The notes: generated by a model from the sequence alone, not told the origin. Shown: positions 33,274 to 41,836, numbered from the stretch's first letter. The stretch is DNA of 64,000 bases from Nocardioides sp. (GCF_030019515.1 NZ_JASEEQ010000014.1:1-64000); one strand, 5' to 3'. Translations and numbers: made by a program.

Positions 33274-33289
33274 AGTCAAGGACACTTCG

Positions 33290-33604
33290 ATGGAACGAGC
33301 CTGTTTCCTCATGACGATCCTCCCCGGACGGGAGGCCGAGTACGAACGACGTCATCGTGAGATCTGGGACGAGATGGTCACCGAACTCCGTCGTTCGGGC
33401 ATCACGAACTACTCACTCTTCCGGAGGGACCGAACGGTGGTCGCCTACGCAGAGTGTCACCCCGACACCGAGACAGCCTTCTCGACGATGGGGGTGACCG
33501 ATGTCAACAGGCGATGGTCGGCGTGGTTCGCGGACGTGCTCGAGACGTTCACCGACAACAATGGCCAGTTGCTCTGGGCGACGGAAGTGTGGCATCTCGC
33601 ATGA
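33290..33604 (+). CDS. L-rhamnose mutarotase-like protein
   Basis: 104 residues, the length of RhaM (dimeric ferredoxin-like barrel). Family pattern: F-x-M-T-ILPGREAEYERRHREIWDEM (with the conserved His), SGITNYSLFRRDRTVVAYAE, then RWSAWFADVLE. RhaM-type proteins interconvert the anomers of 6-deoxy sugars and related pyranoses. AAGGA lies before the ATG. Its presence hints that the substrate or an intermediate is a free pyranose sugar. It precedes E2 in the same direction. Confidence 0.85.
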   Translation: MERACFLMTILPGREAEYERRHREIWDEMVTELRRSGITNYSLFRRDRTVVAYAECHPDTETAFSTMGVTDVNRRWSAWFADVLETFTDNNGQLLWATEVWHLA

Positions 33605-33650
33605 TCGGTCGGCGCATCCCCTTGAACGAAGACGGGGATCGGTGAAGGTC

Positions 33651-34991
33651 ATGGCTGAATCACGAACCATTGAACTTCCGCAACTGGGCGAAAGCGTCAC
33701 GGAAGCGACGATCACCCGCTGGATCAAGGATGTCGGAGCTCATGTCGCAATCGGTGACGTGCTCGTGGAGGTATCGACCGACAAGGTGGACACCGAAATC
33801 TCCTCCACCGAATCCGGCGTACTAATCGCTATCGCGGCCGAGGTCGGGGCGACCATTCAGGTAGGCGAACCGCTGGCCATTGTCGACACGACTGGTGCCG
33901 AAGAGCCCCCTGGGACCCCGAACCCGGCTGACGATGAGATAGCACGTCCTGCCACAGCCCGAACGGCCGCCGGCCAGAAGGCGCTCGCACAGATTCCCAA
34001 CGCCGACAGGCGCGATCTTCATGCGAGGAGCGTCACTTCAAGTGCGACGCTGGCCGGTTTTCTCTCGCCACTCGTGAAACGGCTCTCGGCAGAGCACCAA
34101 CAGGATCCGACCGCAATGAAGGGCACCGGACGGGAGCACCGGGTAACAAAAGCAGACGTTCTCTCGGCAGCCGAGTCTGCGCGAGCAGGGAAGGTCGTAA
34201 CGGTTGACTCGGCACAGTTGCCGACGAGGGTGGCAGCCGACGCGTGCGGCGGTGCAAGTAGCCGCGCCGAGCCGCAGCCGCTCAGCAGACTCCGCAAGTT
34301 GATCGCCCGCCGCATGGTCGAGTCACATGCAAGCTCCGCTCAACTCACCAGCGTGCTCGAGGTCGACGTCTCAGAGGTCGTTCGGCTTAGAAGCCAAGTC
34401 AGGGAGCAGTTCGCGATCAGGGAAGGGGTAGCGCTGACATTCTTGCCCTTCTTCGCGATGGCCGCGGTCGACGCGCTTCGCCAGTTCCCGGCGTTCAACG
34501 CGTCTCTCGATATGCAGGATGGATCGGTGCACTACCACCCGCAGCAACATCTGGCTGTCGCGGTTGATACAGAATGGGGCCTGGTCGCGCCAGTCATCCA
34601 AGATGCCGGTGCCTTGAGTCTCAGCGGCCTCTCGCGTGCCATCGCGGACGCCGCAGATCGTGCGCGGAACAACTCGTCTAGTCCAGACGAGTTGGTAGGG
34701 GGCACCTTCACACTGACGAACACTGGCAGTCGTGGTGCGCTTTTCGACACCCCGATCATCAACCAGCCCCAGGTAGCGATCCTCGGGACGGGGATGATTG
34801 CGAAGCGGCCCGTCGTGGTGAACGATGCGTTCGGGTCGGACCTCATCGCGATCCGATCAATGATGTATCTGAGTCTTACCTACGATCATCGGCTGATCGA
34901 TGGCGCCGACGCCGCCCGATTCCTGACAGAAGTGAAGACGCGACTCGAGTCGGGGTCGATCGGACAGGAGCTCGCGCACCATCCCAGCTGA
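33651..34991 (+). CDS. Dihydrolipoamide acyltransferase (E2) of a 2-oxo acid dehydrogenase complex
   Basis: 446 residues. Single lipoyl domain at the N-terminus (about 1-80; lipoyl Lys in STDKVDTE), a peripheral-subunit-binding domain at about 125-165 (FLSPLVKRLSAEH...GREHRVTKADVL), and a catalytic domain at about 205-440 with the HxxxDG motif in DHRLIDGADA. GAAGGT lies before the ATG; an in-frame GTG at 33642 is an alternative. No E3 gene is adjacent; the lpd at 39824-41218 could provide it. With E1-alpha/beta it would convert a 2-oxo acid to an acyl-CoA. Confidence 0.9.
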   Translation: MAESRTIELPQLGESVTEATITRWIKDVGAHVAIGDVLVEVSTDKVDTEISSTESGVLIAIAAEVGATIQVGEPLAIVDTTGAEEPPGTPNPADDEIARPATARTAAGQKALAQIPNADRRDLHARSVTSSATLAGFLSPLVKRLSAEHQQDPTAMKGTGREHRVTKADVLSAAESARAGKVVTVDSAQLPTRVAADACGGASSRAEPQPLSRLRKLIARRMVESHASSAQLTSVLEVDVSEVVRLRSQVREQFAIREGVALTFLPFFAMAAVDALRQFPAFNASLDMQDGSVHYHPQQHLAVAVDTEWGLVAPVIQDAGALSLSGLSRAIADAADRARNNSSSPDELVGGTFTLTNTGSRGALFDTPIINQPQVAILGTGMIAKRPVVVNDAFGSDLIAIRSMMYLSLTYDHRLIDGADAARFLTEVKTRLESGSIGQELAHHPS

Positions 34992-35376
34992 TCGCGTGCC
35001 CCCGACTCGCACTATAGCGCTCAACTCGACGACCGTGAGAAGGTTCGGCGGCGAGCGACCAAATGGAGGATGTTCGCCAACCGGTCCGGACTTGCGGCAC
35101 TCTGTCAAATCTGCCCGCGCATATCGCAGCTGAAACAGACCCGCGTTCCCCGGTCGCGCCAGGTGGGGCCTGCACCTCGGCGCCATCCGTAGCTCAACGG
35201 CAAGAGACCCGCGAGTGTCGAAGTCGCCGAACTGTGACCCGTTCGGGCGGGCCAGCAGGAGTCAGGTACACGTCGCCGCCTGCACCGTCAGGGGTACAAC
35301 TTGTCGGTGGCCATGAAGAGGCCCCACTGGTGGCCAGGTCGAGGTCCCCCCATTCGCGTCGTGTCGTAGCCGATCC

Positions 35377-35445
35377 GGAGGGCCCTGCGTAATGACGGTG
35401 GCGGCGCCGACCGCGTCTGTCGCCGGGCACCACGCAGGGCCTTCC
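35377..35445. repeat. Inverted repeat with 14-base arms
   Basis: 35377-35390 (GGAGGGCCCTGCGT) and 35432-35445 (ACGCAGGGCCTTCC) pair at 13 of 14 positions around a 41-base loop. It could be a terminator or a remnant of mobile-element ends. No gene lies inside. Confidence 0.6.
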
Positions 35446-35541
35446 ATTGAAGAACGCGAAGGAACGAATGGACCCTGCGACCAGTTCAGCCCCTTACAGC
35501 TGCAACCCGGCCTCGTGCGCAAGGCGGCCCGAGTCCCGGTC

Positions 35542-35586
35542 GAGATCGAGGTCCAGATCGAGGTCCAGATCGAGGTCGAGATCGAG
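35542..35586 (+). repeat. Tandem 12-base repeat
   Basis: GAGGTCCAGATC is repeated two to three times, flanked by the variant GAGGTCGAGATC, giving about 45 bases of low-complexity sequence. Outside any credible gene. Confidence 0.65.
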
Positions 35587-35846
35587 CCATGCGCTCATCC
35601 TCGATGCCTGATTTCGACCCGATACCCACCGACCCGGCGAGATGCGCCGGTCGCGGCCGCCGCATAGGCCTGCGCATCGGTAGAGAAGGTCACGGAGACA
35701 CAGGGCACCACGGCTCCGGCAGCCGGTATCAGTCGAGCATTTCCTTGGATCTGGTCAAGCAGGGTGTGTCCGTCGGTATTGACCGCGGTGAACCCGCGGC
35801 TGATCGCGCGCGACCTGCAGCCAGTTCTGGCCGGAGAGCGGCCGAC

Positions 35847-37049
35847 TCAGACGGCGGCGACCCTGAAGGTCACCCACGTCGAGCGCAGGCCGAGCACCGC
35901 GCGGAAGGTGTCTCCGGAGACGACGACCCGGCCCCTGCTGCCGCGCAGCGCGATCGTGCGGACCCGGCCGCCCCAGTCGCCGTTGCCGTCCCGCGCGGTG
36001 ACCGCGATCCGCCTCAGGTTCCCGATCGCGGGCCAGGCCTGCTCGAGGCGGGTGTCGTCGACGGTCGTGGTCCAGGTGTGCACCGGGTTGCCCGACCAGC
36101 CGTCGTACGGGTCCCGCTTGGCCGGCAGGTAGGGCACCGAGCCGGCCGAGGTCCAGCCGCCGCTGCTCGACCCGAACTGGGTGAACGCCGGCGCGCCGTC
36201 GCTGGTGAGGATCGCCCCGGCGGTGGCGTCGACGGCGCGGTTGGACGCGGGGTACTCCGCGTCGACGCCGCCGTAGACCTGGCAGGACCAGGTGTCGCAG
36301 AGCTGGTAGGCACGGGACTGCGGGTGCCGACGCTCGTACGACGCGTAGGTGCGGGCCGCCACCGCCTGGGCGCGGACCGCCTCGGCGCTCCACGACGCCG
36401 GGATCTCCAGCGGCACCACGCCCTTGAGGTAGCTCTCCAGGCCGACGTCGTTGACCGTGACCCGGTCCCCGGTGGCGCTCACCCCGACGCGGAGCCGGCC
36501 GCGGTAGGAGCGCTCGCCACTCGGGGTGACCAGCGTGACCGGGTCGCCGCCGGCGTAGAACTCGCCCTGGCCCTCGAGAGCCCGCCACCGGTGCCAGCGC
36601 CGGTCCCGGTAGGCGATGCGGTTGACCCCGTCCTTGCCGACCGCCACCCGCCAGCGCCGCGCGCCGTTGTCGGGCAGCACGGTGCGGCCCTTGCCGGCGG
36701 TGTCGCGCACGGTGAGCCCGGGCCGGGCGGCCACGATCAGGTCGTCGGTCGTGTCGGCGGTCAGCAGCACCGTGACCCGGCCCTTGCTGGTCCCCCACGC
36801 GGTGCCCGGGTAGTAGAACTTCGCGATCTGCCGGTACGTCAGGCCCTGGCGGGCGGCTCCCTCGGCGCCGTACTGCGACATCCCGTGCCCGTGCCCGTAG
36901 CCGTGGCCCCTGATCGTCACGCGCGCGGTCGGGGGCACGCTCCAGACGTCGGCCTCGGCGGCCCCGGCGGGGCCGGCCACCGTCAGGGCGCCCGCCGCCA
37001 GCATCGGGGTCGTCAGCGCCAGCGCGAGCAGGCTCGAGACGGCGCGCAT
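35847..37049 (-). CDS. Secreted SpoIID/LytB-domain protein (1)
   Basis: About 400 residues from the ATG at 37049, which follows AGAGGT. A signal peptide (LALALTTPMLAAGALTVAGPAGA) predicts export. The SpoIID domain includes the N-terminal GHGYGHGHGMSQYGAEG (about 48-64) and the catalytic-type segment LESYLKGVVPLEIPASWSAEAVRAQAVAARTYA with the Glu that in SpoIID cleaves glycan strands. CDTWSCQVYGG probably forms a disulfide. SpoIID is a lytic transglycosylase in endospore formers; the role in non-sporulating actinobacteria is unknown, but peptidoglycan cleavage is plausible. Confidence 0.85.
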   Translation of the reverse strand: MRAVSSLLALALTTPMLAAGALTVAGPAGAAEADVWSVPPTARVTIRGHGYGHGHGMSQYGAEGAARQGLTYRQIAKFYYPGTAWGTSKGRVTVLLTADTTDDLIVAARPGLTVRDTAGKGRTVLPDNGARRWRVAVGKDGVNRIAYRDRRWHRWRALEGQGEFYAGGDPVTLVTPSGERSYRGRLRVGVSATGDRVTVNDVGLESYLKGVVPLEIPASWSAEAVRAQAVAARTYASYERRHPQSRAYQLCDTWSCQVYGGVDAEYPASNRAVDATAGAILTSDGAPAFTQFGSSSGGWTSAGSVPYLPAKRDPYDGWSGNPVHTWTTTVDDTRLEQAWPAIGNLRRIAVTARDGNGDWGGRVRTIALRGSRGRVVVSGDTFRAVLGLRSTWVTFRVAAV

Positions 37050-37137
37050 CGGTGACCTCTGGGACGACTGTGACGGGTGGGAACCCAAATCGCATCACGG
37101 GCCACACCGGTTCGCAATGTGAACCAGAGAACTACAG

Positions 37138-38298
37138 TTATGTAATTTCGAGCAGCGTGGTGCGCAGGCCGAGGTAGGAGCGGAACGTCGACCCGGTGAC
37201 GTCCACCGAGCCGTCGGTGCCGGTGACCCGCAGCAGCGTCGCGCGGCCGCCGGGCACCTCCGGGGTGCCGCGGCCGTCGCGCTCGACCACCTCGACGGAC
37301 ACCAGGTCGCCGAGCCCGGTCCAGTGTCGGGTGATCTCCGGGCCGGTGAACGTGCGCGCGTGCGGGTCGTCGGGGATGCCCTGGTCCTGGTCGTCGGGTG
37401 CGGCCACCAGGTAGGGGTAGCCGCCGTCGACGCTGTAGCCGCCGTTGCTGGCGGAGAACTGCGCGAAGATCGGCTCGCCGGCGTAGGTGCGGACCTCCCC
37501 CGCGGTGACCGCGACCGCGGCGTCGGAGCCGGGGTGCTCCGCGGCGGCGCCGGCGTACACCTGGCAGGCGGCGGTGTCGCAGAGGTCGTAGTCGCGGCCT
37601 GCGGCGACGTTGCCGCGCTCGAAGACGGCGTACGTGCGCGCCGCCACCGCCTGGGCCTGCACGGCCGCCGCCGGCCACAGGGCCGGGACCTCCCTGGGGA
37701 CGACCCCGCGCAGGTAGGCCTCGACGCCGACCACGTTCACGACGCCCGAGGGGGTCAGCCGGAGCTGGCCGCGGTACGTCGACGCGCCCACCAGGGCGGT
37801 CGGCCGGCTGCCGAGGAAGGCGGCGTCGCCGCGCGGCCGGCGCCACTCCTGCCAGGTGCCGGCGCGGTAGGCGATCTCGGTGCGGTCGCCGGCGGGCTTG
37901 ATCCGCCACCGCTTGACGACCCTGCCGTCCCGCTTGGTCGGCAGCGTCCAGGTCCGGCCGGTCGCCAGGCTGCGGGCCTTGAGGCCGGACCCCGCGAGCA
38001 CGACCAGGGAGCGGGTCGGCGCCTCGGTCAGCAGCACCCGGATGGTGCCTCCGGCGCTGCCCGGGGACGTCCCGGGGTAGTAGTGGTCGAGGATCTGGCC
38101 GTAGGTCTGGTGCGCGTTCGCGCGGTTGCGGGCGCCGTACTGCGAGAGGCCCTTGCCGTGGCCGTTGCCCCACGTGGAGATGGTGACGCTGGCCGGCTCC
38201 CGCTGGACCGGCACCCGCTCGGACCGCTCGGCGTACGCCGGCGCGACCGGCGCGGCGAGGGCGGCGGCGGTCAGCAGGACGGCGAGCCGTCGGATCAT
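37138..38298 (-). CDS. Secreted SpoIID/LytB-domain protein (2)
   Basis: 386 residues from the ATG at 38298, preceded by GGGGGGA. Signal peptide RLAVLLTAAALAAPVAPAYA. Same domain plan as its downstream neighbour: GNGHGKGLSQYGARNRA, VEAYLRGVVPREVPALWPAAAVQAQAVAARTYA with the catalytic-type Glu, and CDTAACQVYAG. The pair looks like an old tandem duplication: key motifs are conserved but the sequences have diverged. Only 88 bases separate them, so they may be co-transcribed. Confidence 0.85.
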   Translation of the reverse strand: MIRRLAVLLTAAALAAPVAPAYAERSERVPVQREPASVTISTWGNGHGKGLSQYGARNRANAHQTYGQILDHYYPGTSPGSAGGTIRVLLTEAPTRSLVVLAGSGLKARSLATGRTWTLPTKRDGRVVKRWRIKPAGDRTEIAYRAGTWQEWRRPRGDAAFLGSRPTALVGASTYRGQLRLTPSGVVNVVGVEAYLRGVVPREVPALWPAAAVQAQAVAARTYAVFERGNVAAGRDYDLCDTAACQVYAGAAAEHPGSDAAVAVTAGEVRTYAGEPIFAQFSASNGGYSVDGGYPYLVAAPDDQDQGIPDDPHARTFTGPEITRHWTGLGDLVSVEVVERDGRGTPEVPGGRATLLRVTGTDGSVDVTGSTFRSYLGLRTTLLEIT

Positions 38299-38321
38299 GA
38301 GTCCCCCCGAGAGTTGTCGGC

Positions 38322-39716
38322 CTAGGCGCGGTGCAGGCGGCGAGCGGCCTCGGCGATCGAGCCGCTCATCGATGGGTACACCGTAAAGGCCTGGGCAAGC
38401 TGGTCGGCGGTCAACGACTCGGCCACCGCGATCGCGACCGGGTGGATCAGCTCGCTGGCCCGCGGGCCGACGACCACGCCCCCGACGATGGTGCGGGTGC
38501 CGGGCCGGCACAGCAGCTTGACGAAGCCGTCGCGGACGCCCTGCATCTTCGCCCGGGGGTTGCCCGACATCGGCAGCATCACCACCTCGGCCAGGATCTC
38601 GCCCGCCTCCACGGCGCGCTGCGACCAGCCCACGGTCGCGATCTCGGGAGCCGTGAAGACGTTGGACGACACGGTCTTGAGGTCGAGGGGCTGCACGGCG
38701 TCACCGAGGAAGTGCCACATCGCGATCCGGCCCTGCATGGCGGCGACGCTGGCCAGCATCAGCACGCCGGTGCAGTCCCCGGCCGAGTAGATGCCGCGGG
38801 CCGACGTACGGGAGACCCGGTCCACCTTGACGAAGCCGCCGTCGTTGAGGACCACCCCGGCCTCCTCCAAGCCCAGGCCCGCCGTGTTCGGCACCGACCC
38901 GAGCGCGAGGATGCAGTGCGAGCCCTCGACGGTGCGACCGTCGGTCAGGGTGACCGTGACCCGGTCGCCGTCACGCGACACCGACTCCATGCGCGAGCGG
39001 GCCAGGACGTTCATGCCGCGCCGCGTGAGGACGTCCTCGAGGACCTTCGCGGCCTCGGCGTCCTCACCGGGGAGCACGTGCTCGCGGGAGGAGACGAGCG
39101 TGACGGGGATCCCGAGGTTGAGGTAGGCGCTGGCGAACTCGGCGCCGGTGACGCCGGAGCCGATCACGATCAGCTCGGTGGGGACCTCGGTGAGGTCGTA
39201 GACCTGCTCCCAGGTGAGGATCCGCTCGCCGTCGGGCTGCGCGGTCGGCAGCGTGCGCGGCGCCGCTCCCGTGGCCAGCAGCACCGCGTCGGCCTCGAGG
39301 ACCTGCTCGGTGCCGTCGGCGAGCCGGGCCAGCACCCGGTCGGGACCGACCAGGCTGCCGCGACCGCGGAGGACGGTGACGCCGTCTCGGTCCAGCCGCC
39401 GCCCGATGTCGGCGGACTGGGCGGCGGCCAGCCGCTTGACCCGCGCGTTGACCGTGGCGAGGTCGACCCGGATCGAGGTCGCCGCGTCCCCCTCGGCGTC
39501 GAGGAAGTTCACGCCGAGCTCGGCGGCGTCGGCGAGGTCGCTCATCACCTCCGCGGTCGCGATCAGGGTCTTGCTCGGCACGCAGTCGGTGAGCACGGCC
39601 GAGCCGCCGACCCCGTCGGTGTCGACGATGGTGACCTGGGCACCGAGCTGGGCCGCGACGTGGGCGGCCTCGTAGCCGCCGGGGCCGCCGCCGATGATCA
39701 CGACGCGCTGGCTCAC
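38322..39716 (-). CDS. lpdA: LpdA-type NAD(P)H:quinone oxidoreductase (flavoprotein disulfide-reductase family)
   Basis: 464 residues from a GTG with AAAGGA upstream. FAD motif VVIIGGGPGGYEAA and NAD motif ELIVIGSGVTGAEFA. The redox-active CxxxxC is broken: the segment reads GGSAVLTDCVPSKT, with the first Cys replaced, and the C-terminal His-Glu dyad segment is YPSMSGSIAEAARR. The same features define M. tuberculosis LpdA (Rv3303c), which is not a lipoamide dehydrogenase but a quinone reductase. Followed on the same strand by the SpoIID-like pair. Confidence 0.88.
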   Translation of the reverse strand: MSQRVVIIGGGPGGYEAAHVAAQLGAQVTIVDTDGVGGSAVLTDCVPSKTLIATAEVMSDLADAAELGVNFLDAEGDAATSIRVDLATVNARVKRLAAAQSADIGRRLDRDGVTVLRGRGSLVGPDRVLARLADGTEQVLEADAVLLATGAAPRTLPTAQPDGERILTWEQVYDLTEVPTELIVIGSGVTGAEFASAYLNLGIPVTLVSSREHVLPGEDAEAAKVLEDVLTRRGMNVLARSRMESVSRDGDRVTVTLTDGRTVEGSHCILALGSVPNTAGLGLEEAGVVLNDGGFVKVDRVSRTSARGIYSAGDCTGVLMLASVAAMQGRIAMWHFLGDAVQPLDLKTVSSNVFTAPEIATVGWSQRAVEAGEILAEVVMLPMSGNPRAKMQGVRDGFVKLLCRPGTRTIVGGVVVGPRASELIHPVAIAVAESLTADQLAQAFTVYPSMSGSIAEAARRLHRA

Positions 39717-39823
39717 AGTCGATCCTTTCGTCTCACGGGGTCTCGACACGTCGGACCGCCCACTGCTCGACCTGGCCGAGCCCACGCCGTGCGCTCGTGC
39801 CTCGCGTCCGGCTGCTCGTCACA

Positions 39824-41218
39824 TCACAAGTTGATCATGTGGCCGGCGATGCCCTCGATAGCCTCCTTCATCGCCTCCGAGAGCGTGGGGTGGGCGAAGA
39901 TGTTGCGGGCGACCTCGTCGGCGGTCAGGTCCCACTGCTGGGCCAGCGTCAGCGCGGGCAGCAGCTCGGTGACCTCCGGGCCGATCAGGTGCGCGCCGAC
40001 GATCTCGTTGTACGCCGCGTCCGCGACGATCTTCACGAAGCCGACGCCCTCGGCCATCCCGCGGGCCTTGCCGTTGGCGCTGAACGGGAACGTCGCGACC
40101 TTGACGTCGTACCCCCGCTCCCTGGCCTGCGCCTCGGAGTAGCCGAACGACGCGATCTGCGGCTGGCAGAACGTCGCGCGGGGGATCATGTCGAAGTTGA
40201 TCTCCTGGGTCTCGGCGCCGGCGATCGTCTCCGCGGCCACCACGCCCATCGCCTCGGCGGTGTGGGCGAGCATCAGCTTGCCGGTGACGTCGCCGATCGC
40301 GTAGACGCCGTCGACGTTGGTACGGCCGCGCGCGTCCACCTCGATCGCGCCCCGGTCGGTGACCCGGACCCCGGCGTTCTCGAGGCCGTAGCCCTCGATC
40401 CGCGGCGCGAATCCGAACGCGGCGAGCATCTTGTCGGCCTCGAGGACCTGCGCATCGCCGCCACCGGCCGGGCTGACCGTGACCCGGACGCCGGAGCCGG
40501 TGTCCTCGACCTGGTCGACCTTCGTCGAGAGCAGCACCTTCACGCCGAGCTTCTTGTACTGCTTGAGCAGCTCCTTGGAGACGTCCGCGTCCTCGGTCGG
40601 GACCATCCGGTCGAGGAACTCCACGATCGTCACGTCGACGCCGAAGTTGGTCAGCACGTAGGCGAACTCGACGCCGATCGCGCCGGAGCCGCCGATGATG
40701 ATCGACCCCGGGAGCTGGTCGGTGAGGATCTGCTCCTCGTAGGTGACGACGTTCTGGCTCACGCTCATGCCCGGCAGCATCCGGACCCGCGCACCGGTGG
40801 CGATGATCAGGTTGTCGCAGGTGTGGGTCTGCTTCTGGCCGTCCTTGTCGACCTCGACCTCGCGCGGGCCCTTGATCGTGCCCCAGCCGTCGAGCTCGGT
40901 GATCTTGTTCTTCTTCATCAGGTAGTGCACGCCCTTGGCGCTGGCCTCGGCGACGCCGCGGCTGCGCTTGTGGGTGACGCCGAAGTCCATCGACGCCTCG
41001 CCACTGATCCCGAAGGTGTCCTTCTCCCTCGTGATGATGTGGGCGATCTCGGCGTTGCGCAGCAGCGCCTTCGAGGGGATGCACCCGACGTTGAGGCACA
41101 CCCCGCCCCAGTACTTCTCCTCGATGACGGCGACGGACTGGCCCAGCTGGGCGGCGCGGATGGCGGCGACGTACCCACCGGGGCCGGCGCCGAGGACGAG
41201 GACGTTGAAGTGGGTCAC
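39824..41218 (-). CDS. lpd: Dihydrolipoyl dehydrogenase (E3)
   Basis: 464 residues from a GTG at 41218. FAD motif VLVLGAGPGGYVAA, intact redox disulfide in GGVCLNVGCIPSK (about 39-51), NAD motif SIIIGGSGAIGVEFA, and the C-terminal catalytic dyad in FAHPTLSEAMKEA. This is the genuine E3 that reoxidises dihydrolipoamide in pyruvate and 2-oxoglutarate dehydrogenases. It is the only E3 seen in this window and could also serve the island's E1-E2 complex. Divergent from the cyclotransferase-like gene, 60 bases away. Confidence 0.95.
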   Translation of the reverse strand: MTHFNVLVLGAGPGGYVAAIRAAQLGQSVAVIEEKYWGGVCLNVGCIPSKALLRNAEIAHIITREKDTFGISGEASMDFGVTHKRSRGVAEASAKGVHYLMKKNKITELDGWGTIKGPREVEVDKDGQKQTHTCDNLIIATGARVRMLPGMSVSQNVVTYEEQILTDQLPGSIIIGGSGAIGVEFAYVLTNFGVDVTIVEFLDRMVPTEDADVSKELLKQYKKLGVKVLLSTKVDQVEDTGSGVRVTVSPAGGGDAQVLEADKMLAAFGFAPRIEGYGLENAGVRVTDRGAIEVDARGRTNVDGVYAIGDVTGKLMLAHTAEAMGVVAAETIAGAETQEINFDMIPRATFCQPQIASFGYSEAQARERGYDVKVATFPFSANGKARGMAEGVGFVKIVADAAYNEIVGAHLIGPEVTELLPALTLAQQWDLTADEVARNIFAHPTLSEAMKEAIEGIAGHMINL

Positions 41219-41278
41219 GGTCGCCAGCCTACTGACGTGGCCGGGACCGGCTCCATGGTGCTCCACTACTCTGCACGC

Positions 41279-41731
41279 GTGACGCTCTACGCCGCCTACG
41301 GGACCAACCTGGATCCCGTCCGGATGGGCGAGCGCTGCCCGCACTCCCCGCTGTCCACCACCGGATGGCTCCAGGGGTGGCGGCTCACCTTCGGCGGCGA
41401 GGAGCACGGCTGGGACGGCGCGCTGTCGACGATCGTCGAGGATCCGATCGACCAGGTCTTCGTCGCCGTGTACGACGCCACCCGCGAGGACGAGGCCGCC
41501 CTGGACGGCTGGGAGGCCGCCGACCTGGGCCTCTACCGCAAGACCCGGGTCCGGGTCGCCACCATGACCGGCGAGCTCGTCGCGTGGACCTACGTGCTGG
41601 ACGCCTACGAGGGCGGGCTGCCCTCCGCGTCGTACCTCGGCATCCTCGCCGACGCCGCCGAGGCCGCCGACGCCCCCGCCGACTACGTCGCCGCCCTCCG
41701 CAACCGCCCCTGCCGCTCGACCGGGTTGTAG
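41279..41731 (+). CDS. Gamma-glutamylcyclotransferase-like protein
   Basis: 150 residues from a GTG, perhaps leaderless since no clear ribosome site is visible. The family hallmark YGTNLDP (usually YGSNL) opens the protein, and the presumed catalytic Glu is in DGWEAADLGLYRK (about 80). Related small domains remove gamma-glutamyl groups as 5-oxoproline or act on gamma-glutamylamines; the substrate here is unknown. It ends about 20 bases before a palindromic repeat element. Confidence 0.75.
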   Translation: MTLYAAYGTNLDPVRMGERCPHSPLSTTGWLQGWRLTFGGEEHGWDGALSTIVEDPIDQVFVAVYDATREDEAALDGWEAADLGLYRKTRVRVATMTGELVAWTYVLDAYEGGLPSASYLGILADAAEAADAPADYVAALRNRPCRSTGL

Positions 41732-41752
41732 CGTCCGGGCGCTGCCTGCGAC

Positions 41753-41831
41753 GGTTTCCCCGGCCGGCCGGGGAAACCACCACTTGTCGCGGGAAGCTTC
41801 CGGCTCGAAGTGGAGGTATCGGCCGACAAGT
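41753..41831 (+). repeat. Palindromic repeat element, copy L
   Basis: A perfect 26-base palindrome (half-site GGTTTCCCCGGCC, 41753-41778), followed by CCACTTGTCGCGGGAAGCTTCC and ending in the inverted partner CCGACAAGT (ACTTGTCG 41781-41788 against CGACAAGT 41824-41831). It lies between two convergent genes. A second copy at 42871-42940 is in the opposite orientation. Confidence 0.8.
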
Positions 41832-41836
41832 CCGAC

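Larger units (their letters stand above)
34992..35846. other. Gene-poor right boundary of the catabolic segment
   Basis: About 850 bases without a convincing gene. Contents: a tRNA D-arm-like stretch (GTAGCTCAACGGCAAGAG, 35189-35206) with no matching anticodon or T arm; paired GGTGGCC elements at about 35304-35335 reminiscent of an insertion-sequence end; inverted repeats at 35377-35445; and a 12-base tandem repeat at 35542-35586. It mirrors the gene-poor left edge at 17.5-18.7 kb and fits a decayed insertion boundary. Confidence 0.5.

Noticed and set aside
35189..35250. A tRNA gene suggested by GTAGCTCAACGGCAAGAG
   Set aside because: The D-stem is imperfect and no consistent anticodon arm, T arm or acceptor stem can be drawn, so it is treated only as a possible remnant.
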